Positions 1 through 6,674 of a stretch of DNA of 9,786 nt are shown here, in pieces. The stretch comes from SIG452 sp045580405. Its GTDB lineage: Bacteria > Bacillota > Clostridia > UMGS1840. The stretch lies in the NCBI GenBank assembly GCA_045580405.1, contig JAZNNT010000174.1:1-9786 (forward strand), written 5' to 3'. The notes under the pieces were generated by a model. The model did no database searches and was not told the DNA's origin. It was given only the letters and a program-made list of their open reading frames with translations. A program made the translations under genes and the position numbers. Position 1 is the first letter of the stretch. Every line of letters begins with the position of its first letter.

Positions 1-477
1 GACAAGCTGGATTTCATCGTGGAAAAAGCAGTGGAAGCAGGCGTAACCAAAATTGTGCCCTTTAAAATGCAGCGCTCGATTGCTAAAATCGAAGGAAAAG
101 ATGTGGCAAAAAAGACGGAGCGCTTCCAAAAAATTGCCAAATCCGCGGCGCAGCAATGCGGACGGCTTATGATTCCGAAGGTATCTGAACCAAAAGCACC
201 AAAACAGGTAAATTGGGACGAATTTGACCTGAAGCTTCTTTGCTACGAGGATGAAAACAAAACCACCTTAAAAGAAGTTTTAAAGAAATTTTCCGAAGAT
301 ACCCAAAACCCTAAAAAAATTGCACTGGTCATCGGCCCTGAGGGAGGCATTTCTCCCGAGGAGGTTTCCTATCTTTTGGAAGCAGGCTTTCAGTCAGTAT
401 CCTTAGGATCAAGGATTCTTCGGTGCGAAACGGCAGGTCTTTATGCCTTAGCCAACCTCCAGTATGAGCTGGACTAA
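1..477 (+). CDS. rsmE: 16S rRNA (uracil-1498-N3)-methyltransferase, 5' end missing
   Basis: Partial gene entering from the left edge; reading frame 1 is open from base 1, so the true start lies upstream. The 158 visible residues are the C-terminal SPOUT (trefoil-knot) methyltransferase domain; the N-terminal PUA-like RNA-binding part is mostly absent. The start of the visible part matches the RsmE pattern KxDxxIxKxxExGV. The SAM-binding knot is clear: IGPEGGISPEE (visible residues 111-121) and LGSRILRCETA (135-145), where most homologues have RTETA. In characterised members this cytosolic enzyme methylates N3 of U1498 in 16S rRNA of the 30S subunit using SAM. In Firmicutes rsmE often follows prmA and dnaJ, which cannot be checked here. 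The 45-base gap to the next gene has no clear terminator, so read-through is possible. Family assignment is very secure. Confidence 0.95.
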   Translation, partial: DKLDFIVEKAVEAGVTKIVPFKMQRSIAKIEGKDVAKKTERFQKIAKSAAQQCGRLMIPKVSEPKAPKQVNWDEFDLKLLCYEDENKTTLKEVLKKFSEDTQNPKKIALVIGPEGGISPEEVSYLLEAGFQSVSLGSRILRCETAGLYALANLQYELD

Positions 478-522
478 TTTTGTTTTTAAAATAATTTTTA
501 TACAAAAAGGAGTTTTTCAATC

Positions 523-1041
523 ATGAAAAAACAGACCAATCCCGCAATCATCAAGGAACAGAAAGAAAAAATCGAAAACAGATTACTCACCATTTTTGCA
601 ACTGCTTTAGGTGCAGAAATGCTTTTAATGTATCTGTTTAACTGGTTCCAGAACTTTTCCAATCTGCTGGAAGCAGCAAAAGTGGCTACCTACATTTTAA
701 TGACCGTTTTCTTCCTGCTGGGAATCTACACCGTGGTAAGAGCATCTCTCTTGAAAAAAGCAGAAGAAACTGCTCGTTCCAAAAAATATATGAACTGGTT
801 CTATGTGTGTTTAGCAGGCTTCCTTTCCTGTCTCTACATCTGGCCTACTGAAATTTTAACCAGAATTTTTAAGGTGAATCCCATGAGCTTAAATGGCTTT
901 AATAACTTCCATCCCTTATTTGCCGATAGCGGTGTTCAGTTCCGTATTGGCCTGATCATGTCTTTGGTTGCAATTTATACCGTTGTTGCATTCATTGTGT
1001 ACGGCATTAAAAGTGCATCCTTGGGAAAAGAAAAGAAATAA
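523..1041 (+). CDS. Uncharacterised four-helix membrane protein
   Basis: I do not recognise this 172-residue protein. It has a charged, lysine/glutamate-rich N-terminus (residues 1-20) without a signal peptide, then four hydrophobic segments at about 21-41, 52-73, 91-112 and 141-162, and a short lysine-rich tail. Positive residues around 78-89 and at both termini suggest both ends and the middle loop face the cytoplasm. A polar loop (about 113-139, rich in N, F and P) separates helices 3 and 4. No catalytic or metal-binding motif is visible. The start is supported by the ribosome binding site AAAAAGGAG (504-512), ten bases upstream of ATG. Codon use resembles the neighbours, so it looks like a resident gene. 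It sits between rsmE and glyQS with short gaps and no terminator on either side, so it may be co-transcribed with both. A real gene with high probability, of unknown function. Confidence 0.85.
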   Translation: MKKQTNPAIIKEQKEKIENRLLTIFATALGAEMLLMYLFNWFQNFSNLLEAAKVATYILMTVFFLLGIYTVVRASLLKKAEETARSKKYMNWFYVCLAGFLSCLYIWPTEILTRIFKVNPMSLNGFNNFHPLFADSGVQFRIGLIMSLVAIYTVVAFIVYGIKSASLGKEKK

Positions 1042-1072
1042 GCTTCCCCTGACCTCATTACATCTTAGCAAG

Positions 1073-1078
1073 AAAGGA
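1073..1078 (+). promoter_or_regulatory. Ribosome binding site of glyQS (leader has no T-box)
   Basis: AAAGGA lies eight bases before the ATG at 1087 and selects that start over the in-frame ATG at 1108. The whole gap from the previous stop codon is 45 bases, far too short for a T-box leader (normally about 200 bases or more), which often controls glycyl-tRNA synthetase genes in Firmicutes. Confidence 0.7.
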
Positions 1079-1086
1079 ACATCACT

Positions 1087-2460
1087 ATGTTAAACACCGA
1101 TAAAACAATGGAAAAAATCGTTGCTCTTTGTAAGGGCAGAGGTTTTGTATATTCCGGCTCCGAAATCTACGGCGGCCTCTCCAACACCTGGGACTACGGC
1201 CCCTTGGGTGTGGAATTTAAAAATAACGTAAAACGTGCCTGGTGGAGAAAATTTGTGCAGGAAAATCCCTACAATGTGGGATTGGATGCTGCCATCTTAA
1301 TGAATCCCAAGGTTTGGGTGGCAAGCGGTCACGTTGGAGGGTTCTCCGACCCCTTAATGGACTGTAAGGAATGCAAAACCCGTCACCGTGCAGACAAGCT
1401 CATTGAAGATACCGGCGTAATGCCTGCCGGCTGGTCCAACGAACAGATGGCACAGTACATCAAAGACAACAATATCGTTTGTCCCGAATGCGGAAAATCC
1501 AACTTTACCGATATCAGAAAATTTAACTTAATGTTTAAAACCTTCCAGGGCGTTACCGAGGATGCACAAAGTGAGCTTTACTTGCGTCCCGAAACTGCAC
1601 AGGGGATTTTCGTAAACTTTAAATCCGTGCAAAGAACCTCCCGTAAAAAAGTGCCTTTTGGCGTTTGTCAGATCGGAAAATCCTTCCGTAACGAAATTAC
1701 TCCCGGTAACTTCGTGTTCCGTACCCGTGAGTTTGAACAGATGGAATTGGAATTTTTCTGCAAACCAGGTACCGACTTAGAATGGTTCGCCTACTGGAAA
1801 GACTACTGCAAAAACTTCCTGTTATCTTTAGGTATCAAGGAAGAAAACTTAAAACTGCGTGACCACGAACAGGAAGAATTATCTCACTATTCCAATGCCA
1901 CCACCGACTTTGAATTTTTATTCCCCTTCGGCTGGGGTGAGCTGTGGGGCATTGCAGACAGAACCGACTTTGACTTAAAACAGCACAGTGAACATAGCGG
2001 CGAAAAATTGGAATACATTGACCCTGTAACCAACGAACGCTACATTCCCTATGTAATTGAACCCTCTTTGGGGGCAGACCGTGTGGCTCTGGCATTCTTG
2101 GTGGATGCATACGACGAAGAAGAGGTATCCGAAGGCGACACCCGTGTGGTTCTCCGCTTGCATCCTGCATTGGCACCCGTGAAGGCGGCAGTGCTTCCGT
2201 TATCCAAAAAATTATCCGAACCTGCATTCAAACTGTATGAACAGCTCATCAAAAAATTCCCCTGTGAATTTGACGATGCGGGCTCCATCGGAAAGCGTTA
2301 CAGAAGACAGGACGAAATCGGTACTCCCTTCTCAATCACCTTTGACTTTGAATCCGAGGAAGACAATTCCGTTACCCTTCGTGACCGTGACAGTATGCAG
2401 CAGATTCGTCTGCCCATGGATGAGGTCATCCCCTATATTGAATCCAAACTGGAGTTTTAA
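1087..2460 (+). CDS. glyQS: Glycine--tRNA ligase, single-chain alpha2 type
   Basis: Class II aminoacyl-tRNA synthetase that joins glycine to tRNA-Gly using ATP in the cytosol. The 457-residue length is typical of the bacterial homodimeric form rather than the separate GlyQ/GlyS alpha2beta2 enzyme. The N-terminus carries the class II start of the family (GFVYSGSEIYGG, then WDYGPLG). An insertion holds a zinc-knuckle pattern, C93-x2-C96 and C132-x2-C135. The catalytic core shows LRPETAQGIF, the motif 2 region (GKSFRNEITP, then FRTREFEQMELEFF) and motif 3 as EPSLGADR (325-332). The C-terminal anticodon-binding domain begins near LHPALAPVKAAVLPL and includes GKRYRRQDEIGTPF. No key residue appears missing. 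It starts at 1087 behind AAAGGA and is followed by its own stem-loop terminator. It is flanked by two uncharacterised membrane protein genes. Identification is essentially certain. Confidence 0.98.
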   Translation: MLNTDKTMEKIVALCKGRGFVYSGSEIYGGLSNTWDYGPLGVEFKNNVKRAWWRKFVQENPYNVGLDAAILMNPKVWVASGHVGGFSDPLMDCKECKTRHRADKLIEDTGVMPAGWSNEQMAQYIKDNNIVCPECGKSNFTDIRKFNLMFKTFQGVTEDAQSELYLRPETAQGIFVNFKSVQRTSRKKVPFGVCQIGKSFRNEITPGNFVFRTREFEQMELEFFCKPGTDLEWFAYWKDYCKNFLLSLGIKEENLKLRDHEQEELSHYSNATTDFEFLFPFGWGELWGIADRTDFDLKQHSEHSGEKLEYIDPVTNERYIPYVIEPSLGADRVALAFLVDAYDEEEVSEGDTRVVLRLHPALAPVKAAVLPLSKKLSEPAFKLYEQLIKKFPCEFDDAGSIGKRYRRQDEIGTPFSITFDFESEEDNSVTLRDRDSMQQIRLPMDEVIPYIESKLEF

Positions 2461-2481
2461 TCAACCAAAACCAATAAAAAG

Positions 2482-2515
2482 TGGCAAGTGTTTTCTTTGG
2501 GGACACTTGCCATTT
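2482..2515 (+). terminator. Rho-independent-like terminator after glyQS
   Basis: A perfect 10-bp stem pairs TGGCAAGTGT (2482-2491) with ACACTTGCCA (2503-2512) around an 11-base loop, followed by TTTGT. The stem begins 22 bases after the glyQS stop codon. The T-run is short, so termination may be partial, which would allow some read-through into the membrane protein gene and thiI. Its presence also argues against the upstream ATG at 2488, which lies inside the stem. Confidence 0.7.
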
Positions 2516-2571
2516 GTAAATCATCAAGATTTTTTATAAAATTTCCCCTTCGGGGTGCGGAGGTATTCCCT

Positions 2572-3096
2572 ATGGTAGAAAAACGAAAACACCCTCTTCT
2601 GGCATTGTTTTTTAACCAGATTTTATATGCAACCCTTTCCTTTGTGATTGTCACCAGTATGACAGGAGGCTGGCAACAGTTTTTCGGTGTGTTTTTTTTC
2701 ATCCTGTTTTTGTCCGGTATTTACAGTTACACCAGACGAGCAGGTACCGACCACCAGAAATCCTACAGCAAAACTCCCCCTCACATCAAATATCCCACAG
2801 CTTATGCCGCAATCGGACTTGGTTATCTTGTGGTGCCATTAGGGATTGCTGCTCTTTTTAAAAACTGGATTGTGCATCTGGTGGTCATCTTCTGGGAATC
2901 CCCTTTTTATTTCGGGAATGTAATCCTGGCATCAGGCGAAATCAACCTGCTTCCCGTTGCAATTTTCGGCGGACTGATTGTGGCAGTTTCTTATTTAGGA
3001 TATCTGGCAGGGATCAAGCAATTTTACTTTACTCCCTACCTGACCAAGCTGCTGTACCGTCCCGCGGAAGATGATTCCCAAAAAACCAACAAATAA
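2572..3096 (+). CDS. Uncharacterised multi-pass membrane protein upstream of thiI
   Basis: I do not recognise this 174-residue protein. The frame is open from an ATG at 2488, but that codon is inside the glyQS terminator; the ATG at 2572 has GGAGG (2559-2563) eight bases upstream and is the better start. The N-terminus is basic (VEKRKH), followed by hydrophobic segments at about 9-30, 34-54, 76-97, possibly 100-118, and 126-148. A hydrophilic loop rich in R, K, H, S and P (about 55-74) is probably cytoplasmic, and the tail (163-174) is polar and charged. There is no signal peptidase site or enzymatic motif that I can see. It is similar in size and general layout to the membrane protein before glyQS, but I see no convincing sequence identity between them. 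Its stop codon overlaps the thiI ribosome binding site, so the two are very probably co-translated. Function unknown. Confidence 0.83.
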   Translation: MVEKRKHPLLALFFNQILYATLSFVIVTSMTGGWQQFFGVFFFILFLSGIYSYTRRAGTDHQKSYSKTPPHIKYPTAYAAIGLGYLVVPLGIAALFKNWIVHLVVIFWESPFYFGNVILASGEINLLPVAIFGGLIVAVSYLGYLAGIKQFYFTPYLTKLLYRPAEDDSQKTNK

Positions 3097-3101
3097 AGGA
3101 G
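3095..3101 (+). promoter_or_regulatory. Ribosome binding site of thiI overlapping the upstream stop codon
   Basis: AAAGGAG begins inside the TAA stop of the preceding membrane protein gene (3094-3096) and lies seven bases before the thiI ATG. This arrangement suggests translational coupling of the two genes. Confidence 0.75.
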
Positions 3102-3108
3102 CATATTT

Positions 3109-4281
3109 ATGCGTAAATTACTGCTTGGCAAATGCGGTGAACTTGCCCTAAAGGGATTAAACCGCAGAAATTTTGAAGATCAGCTTTTAAAAAATATCAG
3201 AAATCAGTTAAAAGGACTGTTAAAATCCGTTAGCATTCATCAGTCTGCCATCTATATGGAACCCACTGAAGATGCTGATTTCTACGAAATGCTGGAGAAG
3301 GCAAAAAACGTGTTTGGCTTAAAATCCGTTTCGGTGGTGTATCAGACCGAAAAAGATATGGAAACCATCAAAAAAGATGCTCTGGAGCTTCTTTCCGATA
3401 AGCTGCGCGGTAAATCCTTCAAAGTGGAAGCAAAACGTGCGGACAAAACCTTCCCTTTAAATTCTCCTGCCATTTGTCAGGAATTGGGCGGATTTCTGCA
3501 CGATAATATTGAAAACTTAACCGTTAACGTCAAAAATCCCGACATTCAGGTGATGGTGGAGGTCCGTGAAAAAGGTGCCTACATTTATTTTGAAAAAGAG
3601 GAATGTCACGGCGGATTACCCGTTGGAACCGGCGGACGGGGTGTGCTTCTGTTATCAGGTGGCATTGACAGTCCCGTGGCAGGCTTTATGATGGCAAAAC
3701 GGGGATTAAAACTGGAGGCAGTTCACTTCTATTCCTATCCCTACACCTCAGAACGTGCCAAACAGAAGGTAATCACCTTAGCAAGAATTATTGCAAAATA
3801 CACCGGTCCCTACCGTCTTCATGTGGTACCCTTTACCGATATTCAGCTTGCTATCGGGGAAAAGTGCCGTGAGGATATGATGACGCTTGTGATGCGCCGT
3901 TTTATGATGAAAATTTCAGAGCGTGTGGCAGAGGATAACAATTGCGGTTGCTTAGTCACCGGAGAAAGCTTAGGGCAGGTGGCAAGTCAGACTATTGAAG
4001 GGCTTCAGGTAACCAATTCAGCAGTGGAAATTCCCGTATTTCGTCCCTTAATCGGGATGGACAAAACCGAAATCACCGAAATTTCCCGAAAGATGGAAGC
4101 CTTTGAAACCTCCATTTTGCCTTATGAAGATTGTTGCACCGTGTTTACTCCCAAACATCCCAAGCTTCATCCCAGAGTGAAAGATGTGATTTTTGAGGAG
4201 CAGAAATTGGATATGGATGCACTTATCAATGAGGCTGTTGCTAATATTGAACGCGTGCATATCTCAGCGGAAGATTTATAG
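3109..4281 (+). CDS. thiI: tRNA 4-thiouridine synthase ThiI, without rhodanese domain
   Basis: Adenylates U8 of tRNA and replaces its oxygen with sulfur to give s4U8; in some bacteria it also supplies sulfur for the thiazole ring of thiamine. At 390 residues it has an N-terminal ferredoxin-like part and THUMP RNA-binding domain (roughly 1-165), then a PP-loop ATP pyrophosphatase domain with LLSGGIDSP (181-189; SGGIDS is the ATP-binding loop). Downstream signatures include TGESLGQVASQT and PYEDCCTVFTPKHP with C342 and C343, the region of the conserved catalytic cysteine of the family. The protein ends just after this domain, so the C-terminal rhodanese domain of the E. coli type is absent. This is the usual short form in Firmicutes, where sulfur comes directly from a dedicated cysteine desulfurase (NifZ type). 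That partner, often adjacent, is not in this window. Identification is very secure. Confidence 0.97.
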   Translation: MRKLLLGKCGELALKGLNRRNFEDQLLKNIRNQLKGLLKSVSIHQSAIYMEPTEDADFYEMLEKAKNVFGLKSVSVVYQTEKDMETIKKDALELLSDKLRGKSFKVEAKRADKTFPLNSPAICQELGGFLHDNIENLTVNVKNPDIQVMVEVREKGAYIYFEKEECHGGLPVGTGGRGVLLLSGGIDSPVAGFMMAKRGLKLEAVHFYSYPYTSERAKQKVITLARIIAKYTGPYRLHVVPFTDIQLAIGEKCREDMMTLVMRRFMMKISERVAEDNNCGCLVTGESLGQVASQTIEGLQVTNSAVEIPVFRPLIGMDKTEITEISRKMEAFETSILPYEDCCTVFTPKHPKLHPRVKDVIFEEQKLDMDALINEAVANIERVHISAEDL

Positions 4282-4294
4282 ATATTATGTTCAT

Positions 4295-4320
4295 TTTTTT
4301 CTTTGACAGCAAAGAAAAAA
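4295..4320. repeat. A/T-rich perfect inverted repeat after thiI
   Basis: TTTTTTCTTTG (4295-4305) pairs perfectly with CAAAGAAAAAA (4310-4320) around the 4-base loop ACAG, starting 14 bases after the thiI stop. The stem is almost entirely A-T and no T-run follows on the + strand, so it is a weak terminator candidate. It may instead be the end of the repeat element in this gap. Confidence 0.5.
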
Positions 4321-4591
4321 CGAACCAAAAAAAGAAACTGCCGCCAAGTATTTCCGAAATCCCGAACCTCCGTCTTCCTGATACGGTATTCCATTGCGAA
4401 AATAACGGCGGAAAGTTTTGCTTTCGTCGTTCGATGACGATGATTTTAGTATATCTGTTTTTATAAATAAGACGAAGATAAATTTGATGCAAAATGGAGA
4501 AACCGAACCCGTAGGGGTCATCCGAAGGCGTACATTGGGTACTCCGAGCGATGAGGTTCATCCATTTGGCGCGTTTTAGCAAGCCTACTAT

Positions 4592-4597
4592 AAAGGA
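4592..4597 (+). promoter_or_regulatory. Ribosome binding site deciding the U32 gene start
   Basis: AAAGGA lies ten bases before the ATG at 4608. The frame is open further upstream to an ATG at 4551, but that codon sits in the repeat-like stretch, has no Shine-Dalgarno sequence, and would add 19 residues that do not belong to the U32 family, whose members begin close to LxPAGxxxxxxAA. Confidence 0.75.
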
Positions 4598-4607
4598 AGA
4601 AAAGAAT

Positions 4608-6671
4608 ATGAAAATACTCTCACCTGCGGGTTCCTATGATGCCATGGTCGCTGCGGTAAAAACCGGAGCAGATGCCGTGTATCTGGGGCTTAGCTCCTTT
4701 AACGCCAGAGCCGGCGCCGAAAATTTTACCGAAGAAAATTTAAAAGATGCTGTGTTCTACTGCCATAAACGGGGAGTAGAAGTTTTTGTGACGCTAAATA
4801 CCCTGGTCTATGATAATGAAATTGCCACCATTACCAAAATGATTGATGTGATTTATAATTCCTTGGCAGACGGGGTGATTGTGCAAGATTTTGGTGTGGC
4901 AAAGCTTGTCAAAAAAATTGCACCCGAATTACGTCTTGTGGCATCTACTCAGATGACCGTCAACAATTTGGCAGGGGTAAAGCTCTTAGAAAAAGAGGGA
5001 TTTGATACAGTGGTACTCCCCCGTGAGCTATCCCGAGCTGAAATTGAAAAAATCAGAAAAGCAACTGACTTAAATATTGAAGTGTTTGCCCACGGTGCTC
5101 TTTGTGTGTGCTATTCGGGACAATGCTTAATGTCCAGCTTTATCGGAGAGAGAAGCGGAAACCGTGGCAAATGCGCACAGCCCTGCCGCATGTTCTATGA
5201 AACCCAGCAGAAAAAAGGCGCACTGCTGTCTCCTAAAGATTTGATGCTTTTAGACTACCTTCCCGAGCTGGAGGAAATGGGCGTTGACGTGATTAAATTG
5301 GAAGGCAGATTAAAAAGCAAATACTATACTGCCGCCGTGACCGATGTGTATCGCCGTGCTTTGGATTCGGGAGAAGTATCGGAAGAAGACTATGCCATTA
5401 TTGGAGCATCCTTTAACCGTGGCGGTTACACACCTGCCTATTATGACGGCATTTCTGATAAAAATCTCTTTAATTTTCATAAAAATGAAAATCCCTATTC
5501 CAGAGAAACCAAAAAAATGGAGCGTTACTACGACCAGATTTTAAACCGTGACCGTGAATTTTCCCAAATTCCCGTGTCCGTTTCTCTGTTTTTGGAATTG
5601 GATAAACCCATCAAAGCAGAACTTCTTTTAGGTGAAGATGTGTACCCCTTCACTGTGGACATTTGTCCTCAGCTTGCCCAAAACGCACCCTTAACCCGTG
5701 ACAAACTGATGGATCAGCTATCAAAAACAGGGAACGAAACCTTCTGCTTTGAGGAAATTGAAATTGTGTTGGCAGATGAAATGCCGCTGTTTTTAAGTGT
5801 ATCCCAAATGAATGCCATCCGCCGTGAAATCGGCGTTTATTTAGACAGCTTATTCCAGTTTGAACGGCACACAGAACCCTATTCCTATCAGATGCGAAAG
5901 CGAAAAACTGTGGACGAAATTGACTATTATTGCACCGTTTCCACCGCCTTTCAGCTAAAATGGGTGCGAGAATGTTGGGATAAGCTGATTTTTGCCAAAG
6001 CGGAAGTGATTGAAGAATATATCGAAAAATACGGTGAAATCGAAAATGTGGGTCTTTGGTGCGAACGGATTGCCACTGACAAACAAATATCAAAAAGCCG
6101 TGCCTTTTTATCCCGTCATCCCGAAATCACCAACATTTTGGTAGGAAACATCGGTTATCTTCGTGCATTCGGCAACCAATATCATCTCTACTGTGATTAC
6201 ACCTTAAATATTACCAATTCCCTGTCTGCAAAGTATTTGGAAGAACACGGCGTGAAAAATGTGACTGCTTCGGTGGAAGCAAACCTAAAGAATGTGAAAA
6301 ACATTATGACCGATGCTTCCGAATTAACCGTGTTGGGCTACGGTCAGATTCCTTTAATGATTACAAAATCCTGCCTGAAATCCAATATTCGGGGAAAATG
6401 TAATCCCAACGATTTGGTCATGAAAGACAGAAAAGGCGAAGAGTTCATCATCGCCTGCGAAAACTGTTCCCAAAATGCCATCTATAATCCCTATCCCATT
6501 ATGATGTCGGATAAATTAAACGACCTTCGTGCGGCAGGGGTTGGATGTGTGCGGCTGCATTTCTTCCGTGAAAACAAGGCGCAGGTTCAAGAAATTATTC
6601 ATTCCTTTAAACTGGAGCAGAATCCCCTGACACGTTATACCAGAGGTCATTATTACAGAGGAGCATACTAA
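4608..6671 (+). CDS. U32-family protein with tandem U32 regions and DUF3656 (RlhA-like)
   Basis: A 687-residue member of the collagenase-like U32 group. Despite the peptidase name, studied relatives (RlhA, TrhP, UbiU/UbiV) are hydroxylation factors, and RlhA/TrhP modify 23S rRNA or tRNA; I infer an RNA-hydroxylation role. The N-terminal barrel starts at LSPAGSYDAMVAAV. The family signature EVFAHGALCVCYSGQC spans about 158-173. Cysteines 166, 173, 189 and 193 match the spacing expected of the 4Fe-4S ligands in this group. A DUF3656-like region follows (about 322-415, with AQNAPLTRDKL, LSKTGN and MNAIRREIG). The last third (about 500-665) aligns to the N-terminal barrel at an offset near 416: C589 and C598 fall opposite C173 and C189, with an extra C617-x2-C620. 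It is the first gene of a likely four-gene operon; tadA starts 3 bases after its stop. The family is secure, the substrate is not known. Confidence 0.93.
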   Translation: MKILSPAGSYDAMVAAVKTGADAVYLGLSSFNARAGAENFTEENLKDAVFYCHKRGVEVFVTLNTLVYDNEIATITKMIDVIYNSLADGVIVQDFGVAKLVKKIAPELRLVASTQMTVNNLAGVKLLEKEGFDTVVLPRELSRAEIEKIRKATDLNIEVFAHGALCVCYSGQCLMSSFIGERSGNRGKCAQPCRMFYETQQKKGALLSPKDLMLLDYLPELEEMGVDVIKLEGRLKSKYYTAAVTDVYRRALDSGEVSEEDYAIIGASFNRGGYTPAYYDGISDKNLFNFHKNENPYSRETKKMERYYDQILNRDREFSQIPVSVSLFLELDKPIKAELLLGEDVYPFTVDICPQLAQNAPLTRDKLMDQLSKTGNETFCFEEIEIVLADEMPLFLSVSQMNAIRREIGVYLDSLFQFERHTEPYSYQMRKRKTVDEIDYYCTVSTAFQLKWVRECWDKLIFAKAEVIEEYIEKYGEIENVGLWCERIATDKQISKSRAFLSRHPEITNILVGNIGYLRAFGNQYHLYCDYTLNITNSLSAKYLEEHGVKNVTASVEANLKNVKNIMTDASELTVLGYGQIPLMITKSCLKSNIRGKCNPNDLVMKDRKGEEFIIACENCSQNAIYNPYPIMMSDKLNDLRAAGVGCVRLHFFRENKAQVQEIIHSFKLEQNPLTRYTRGHYYRGAY

Positions 6672-6674
6672 AAA

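Larger units (their letters stand above)
4282..4607. repeat. Gene-free 326-base stretch, probable dispersed repeat element
   Basis: No credible gene lies between thiI and the U32 gene. The stretch is open in more than one minus-strand frame, but none has a ribosome binding site or recognisable domain. The largest minus-strand frame ends inside thiI, and its ATG is at 4582-4580. From memory, this kind of sequence, whose minus-strand translation contains strings such as GGSFFFWFVFSLLSKKK and QCTPSDDPYGFG, recurs as spurious ORFs in Clostridia, which suggests a dispersed non-coding repeat. That is recollection and inference, since only one copy is visible here. The left end carries an 11-bp inverted repeat. 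The right part contains the U32 ribosome binding site (4592-4597). I see no convincing promoter for the downstream operon, although one would be expected near here. Confidence 0.45.

Noticed and set aside
1835..2227. A 130-codon open frame on the minus strand inside glyQS
   Set aside because: It lies wholly antisense to a conserved enzyme, has a low-complexity composition rich in R, P and C, no ribosome binding site and no recognisable domain. It is a by-product of the glyQS codon pattern.
2545..2555. Small CCCC/GGGG hairpin with a UUCG-like loop before the membrane protein start
   Set aside because: It is only 3-4 base pairs and could modulate access to the GGAGG just downstream, but that is too little to call a regulatory element.
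2488..2571. N-terminal extension of the thiI-upstream membrane protein to the ATG at 2488
   Set aside because: That ATG is inside the terminator stem after glyQS, while the ATG at 2572 has a well-spaced GGAGG.
4424..4475. Possible promoter (TATAAA at about 4461) for the U32 operon
   Set aside because: No acceptable -35 element is found 16-18 bases upstream; A/T-rich hexamers are expected by chance in this stretch.
4241..4582. A 113-codon open frame on the minus strand in the gap after thiI
   Set aside because: It runs into the thiI coding region, has no ribosome binding site and overlaps other minus-strand open frames in the same stretch. It is better explained as a spurious frame in a repeat element.
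4551..4607. N-terminal extension of the U32 protein to the ATG at 4551
   Set aside because: There is no ribosome binding site, and the extra 19 residues lie in the repeat-like stretch and are not part of the family's conserved start.
5650..6093. A 147-codon open frame on the minus strand inside the U32 gene
   Set aside because: It is fully antisense to the conserved DUF3656 region, has no Shine-Dalgarno sequence, and the translation resembles no protein family.
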